In this document: positions 61,994-64,000 of the stretch, in pieces
Layout of the letters: every line of letters starts with the position of its first letter
Numbering within the stretch: position 1 is the first letter of the stretch
Assembly: GCF_038002825.1 (NCBI RefSeq)
Contig: NZ_JBBODF010000001.1
Location: forward strand, 2,170,001 to 2,234,000
Length of the DNA stretch: 64,000 nt
Source of the DNA: Paenibacillus sp. FSL H8-0048
GTDB lineage: Bacteria; Bacillota; Bacilli; Paenibacillales; Paenibacillaceae
Direction of reading: 5' to 3'
Notes under the pieces: model-generated
Databases searched by the model: none
What the model was told of the DNA's origin: nothing
The model's input: only the letters and a program-made list of their open reading frames with translations
Translations under genes and position numbers: made by a program

Positions 61994-63361
61994 ATGTCTA
62001 AGCTAAAGATCCCGGTTCAAACGGTCCACTCGGGCATCCTGCAGGAAAATGCTGTAATGCTAGGCGACAAATCCATGAAGAGGCTCAAAATACCGGCGCA
62101 CGGAACCATTCAGCTGAACTTCGGCTCTTTCCGGCAGGAGGTTACTGTAATTCCTGTCCCCAAATCCGACAGCCTGCGTGTAAGTGAGGCACTCGGCCGG
62201 CGGCTTGGCTTAAGACAGCGCTTGACACTTAACGCTTCCTACAGCACCGGCAGCCGCATTCTGCGTCTGGGGCCGATGATTGGCGTCCTGGTGAGCCGGG
62301 ACCATCCCGAACAGCCGGAGAGGGTCTTCGGCCAGATTACCATGTTCTGCCGGGAGCTGACCCATGCCTGCCATGCACAAGGCGCCTATGTCTATTTCTT
62401 CACCCCGGAAGCGCTGGAATCGCGCACCACTACCATCCAGGGCTGGGTCTACGATGAGGGCTGGCGGAAGCTGAGTCTTCCTGTTGCCGATGTGATCAAC
62501 AATCGGCTGACCACGCGAAAGGTAGAGAATAAACCTAGCGTACAGCATTTTTTGGCAGATGTAAAATCCCGCTACGGAACCCACTTCTTCAACGAAAAGT
62601 TCCTAGACAAGACAGAGGTATTCGAGGCGCTGGCTCTGGACCCCGCCCTGCAGCGGTACTTGCCCGAATCGCATGCCCTGAACGGCTTCGCCATACTCAA
62701 AAAAATGTGCAGCAGCTACCAAAGCGTGTTCCTGAAGCCGGTACGCGGTAGCCTCGGCAAAGGCATTCTGCGCATTTCCAGGGAGGAAGGCGGCGGCTAC
62801 CGGCTGCTGTCCACCACTCCGATGGGCACACGCAAGCAGAGCTATTCCAGCCTGGCGAAGCTTTTTCAATCCATTGCTCCGAAGATGAAAACCACCCGCT
62901 TCCAGATCCAGCAGGGTCTCTCCCTGATGGAGCTTGGACGGCGGCCGGTCGATTTCCGGGCACTGGTGCAGAAGAACGGCACCGGGAAATGGGGCGTCAC
63001 CTCCATTGTGGCCCGGACCGCCGGAAGTAATCATTTTGTCTCCAATCTGGCCCGCGGCGGTACACTCAGTACGGCCCGAGAGGCTGTCGGCAAAAGCAGT
63101 CTTCCGGCCGGTGTCAAAGAGAGCACTCAGATTCAGCTGCCCCGAGCGGCGCTGGCCATTGCAAGAGGGGTTGAGACCTACATTCCCGCCCATTTCGGGG
63201 AGCTCGGCATCGACCTTGCACTTGACCAATCCGGCCGGATCTGGCTGCTGGAGGTCAACTCCAAGCCGTCCAAGAACGACAATACACCGCTGAATGACCA
63301 GAAAATCAGACCCTCTGTCAAACAAATGATTCTATACTGCCGTTATCTGGCCGGGTTATAA
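61994..63361 (+). CDS. YheC/YheD-family spore coat-associated ATP-grasp protein
   Basis: A 455-residue protein with an N-terminal strand-rich part (about 1-110) and a C-terminal ATP-grasp-like domain (about 190-455). The ATP-grasp motifs include VFLKPVRGSLGKGILR and the metal-ligand region IDLALDQSGRIWLLEVNSKPS. Members are spore coat-associated proteins in Bacillus. GGAG lies nine bases before the ATG at 61994. A homologous gene follows 10 bp later, the pattern of the yheC-yheD pair. Confidence 0.88.
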   Translation: MSKLKIPVQTVHSGILQENAVMLGDKSMKRLKIPAHGTIQLNFGSFRQEVTVIPVPKSDSLRVSEALGRRLGLRQRLTLNASYSTGSRILRLGPMIGVLVSRDHPEQPERVFGQITMFCRELTHACHAQGAYVYFFTPEALESRTTTIQGWVYDEGWRKLSLPVADVINNRLTTRKVENKPSVQHFLADVKSRYGTHFFNEKFLDKTEVFEALALDPALQRYLPESHALNGFAILKKMCSSYQSVFLKPVRGSLGKGILRISREEGGGYRLLSTTPMGTRKQSYSSLAKLFQSIAPKMKTTRFQIQQGLSLMELGRRPVDFRALVQKNGTGKWGVTSIVARTAGSNHFVSNLARGGTLSTAREAVGKSSLPAGVKESTQIQLPRAALAIARGVETYIPAHFGELGIDLALDQSGRIWLLEVNSKPSKNDNTPLNDQKIRPSVKQMILYCRYLAGL

Positions 63362-63371
63362 GGAGGACATC

Positions 63372-64000
63372 ATGACCACAACAGCAATGGGGTTCCTTGG
63401 CATTATGACAGGCCGTCGCCACGGGATTCCTCCCTTCGCAGAGCCGGAGTTATGCAGTCATCTCTGCCGTGCGGCCCCGCTGTATGAGCTGAAGGTCCTT
63501 GTTTTTCATCCGGAGGATGTGGCGGCGGACGGCTCCTATGTCCGCGGATATGAGTGGCAGAACGGACAATGGGAGCCTGCGCAGGCTCCGCCGCCCGACA
63601 TTCTCTATAACCGCTGCTTCTACCGGACACCGGAGGAGAAACGGGCAGCATCGGCTGCCCTGTCTGTATTGACCCGCTGTCTGCCCTGGTCCCGCGGGCT
63701 TCCCGATAAATGGGGAGTCTACGAGATTCTGCGGCGCAGCCCCGCTGCCGCCGCCCTGCTGCCGGAGACTGAGCTGTACAGCAGCCGCGAAGCGCTTGGC
63801 AATATGCTCGCCGGAAGGGAATACGGCGTTTTTCTGAAGCCCCGGACCGGCTCCCACGGCAAGCGCACCCTGCACGCTGTGCTGCTCGGCAGACGTGAAG
63901 GCGGCGGAGTGAAGGTGCGGGGCAGAGACCGGGATAACAAGCCTTTTCAATATGTTTTCGGTACGCTGGACGAAGGTCTGGACTGGATCGGCCGCTTCAT
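63372..64000 (+). CDS. YheC/YheD-family protein (C-terminal part missing)
   Basis: The frame starts at ATG (63372) after GGAGG and stays open to the window edge (209 complete codons). It begins MTTTAMGFLGIMTGRRHGIP. It has the family segment CLPWSRGLPDKWGVYEIL and the ATP-grasp lysine loop FLKPRTGSHGKRTL near residue 158. It lies 10 bp after the preceding paralogue in a sporulation operon. The rest is outside the window. Confidence 0.85.
   Translation, partial: MTTTAMGFLGIMTGRRHGIPPFAEPELCSHLCRAAPLYELKVLVFHPEDVAADGSYVRGYEWQNGQWEPAQAPPPDILYNRCFYRTPEEKRAASAALSVLTRCLPWSRGLPDKWGVYEILRRSPAAAALLPETELYSSREALGNMLAGREYGVFLKPRTGSHGKRTLHAVLLGRREGGGVKVRGRDRDNKPFQYVFGTLDEGLDWIGRF

Overview
The window reads as chromosomal DNA of an endospore-forming Firmicute, most likely Paenibacillus (inferred, not tested). 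Evidence: several spore genes (an alpha/beta SASP, ytvI, ytaF, ytrH, ytrI, yheC/yheD), the Bacillus-type order dnaE-accD-accA-pyk-fxsA-ytvI-citZ-icd ... phoP-phoR-polA-mutM-ytaF-coaE-nrdR on one strand, strong GGAGG ribosome sites, and Paenibacillus-like SLH and starch-binding modular proteins.

Layout. 0-6.6 kb: an autoregulated tetR/doxX-like pair, an exported flavinylated fumarate-reductase-like lipoprotein, an RpiR regulator, a broken acetyltransferase abutted by an AT-rich lone serine recombinase, and tRNA-Ala/tRNA-Lys. 6.8-18 kb: nrdR, a SASP gene, a lytic transglycosylase, coaE, ytaF, mutM, polA, phoU, pstB and phoP-phoR, with two matching PhoP-box candidates. 18.8-26.4 kb: two large secreted starch enzymes (GH13 then GH119) sharing the same C-terminal binding modules, behind a promoter with a perfect 24-bp LacI-type palindrome at its start. 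26.5-28.4 kb: minisatellites split by an intact IS3-family element. 28.5-39.4 kb: class I fumarase, yfbR, a TPP-riboswitch thiazole operon (tenI-thiS-thiG-thiH), an SDR, a GNAT, and SLH and membrane proteins. 39.4-51.6 kb: icd, citZ, ytvI, fxsA, a thioesterase, an MFS transporter, a G1 peptidase, pyk, accA and accD, a small protein and a yutG-like gene. 52.7-64 kb: dnaE, ytrH-ytrI-ytpI, ytoI, a structured noncoding region, small proteins, yheA and the yheC-yheD operon running off the end.

Genes act together in phosphate sensing and uptake (phoPR, pstB, phoU), DNA repair and replication (polA, mutM, dnaE), the TCA branch (citZ, icd, fumarase), fatty-acid initiation (accDA), thiazole synthesis, starch degradation and sporulation. 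Compared with the Bacillus order, pfkA is absent between accA and pyk, and about 20 kb of unrelated genes separate icd from phoPR where mdh is normally found.

The most unusual signal is in the long intergenic gaps. At five loci, short cores of three unrelated sequence families occur as two direct copies 50-51 bp apart followed by two inverted copies 50-51 bp apart. Four further tandem arrays have units of 51-52 bp. The shared spacing across unrelated sequences suggests one undescribed class of intergenic element.
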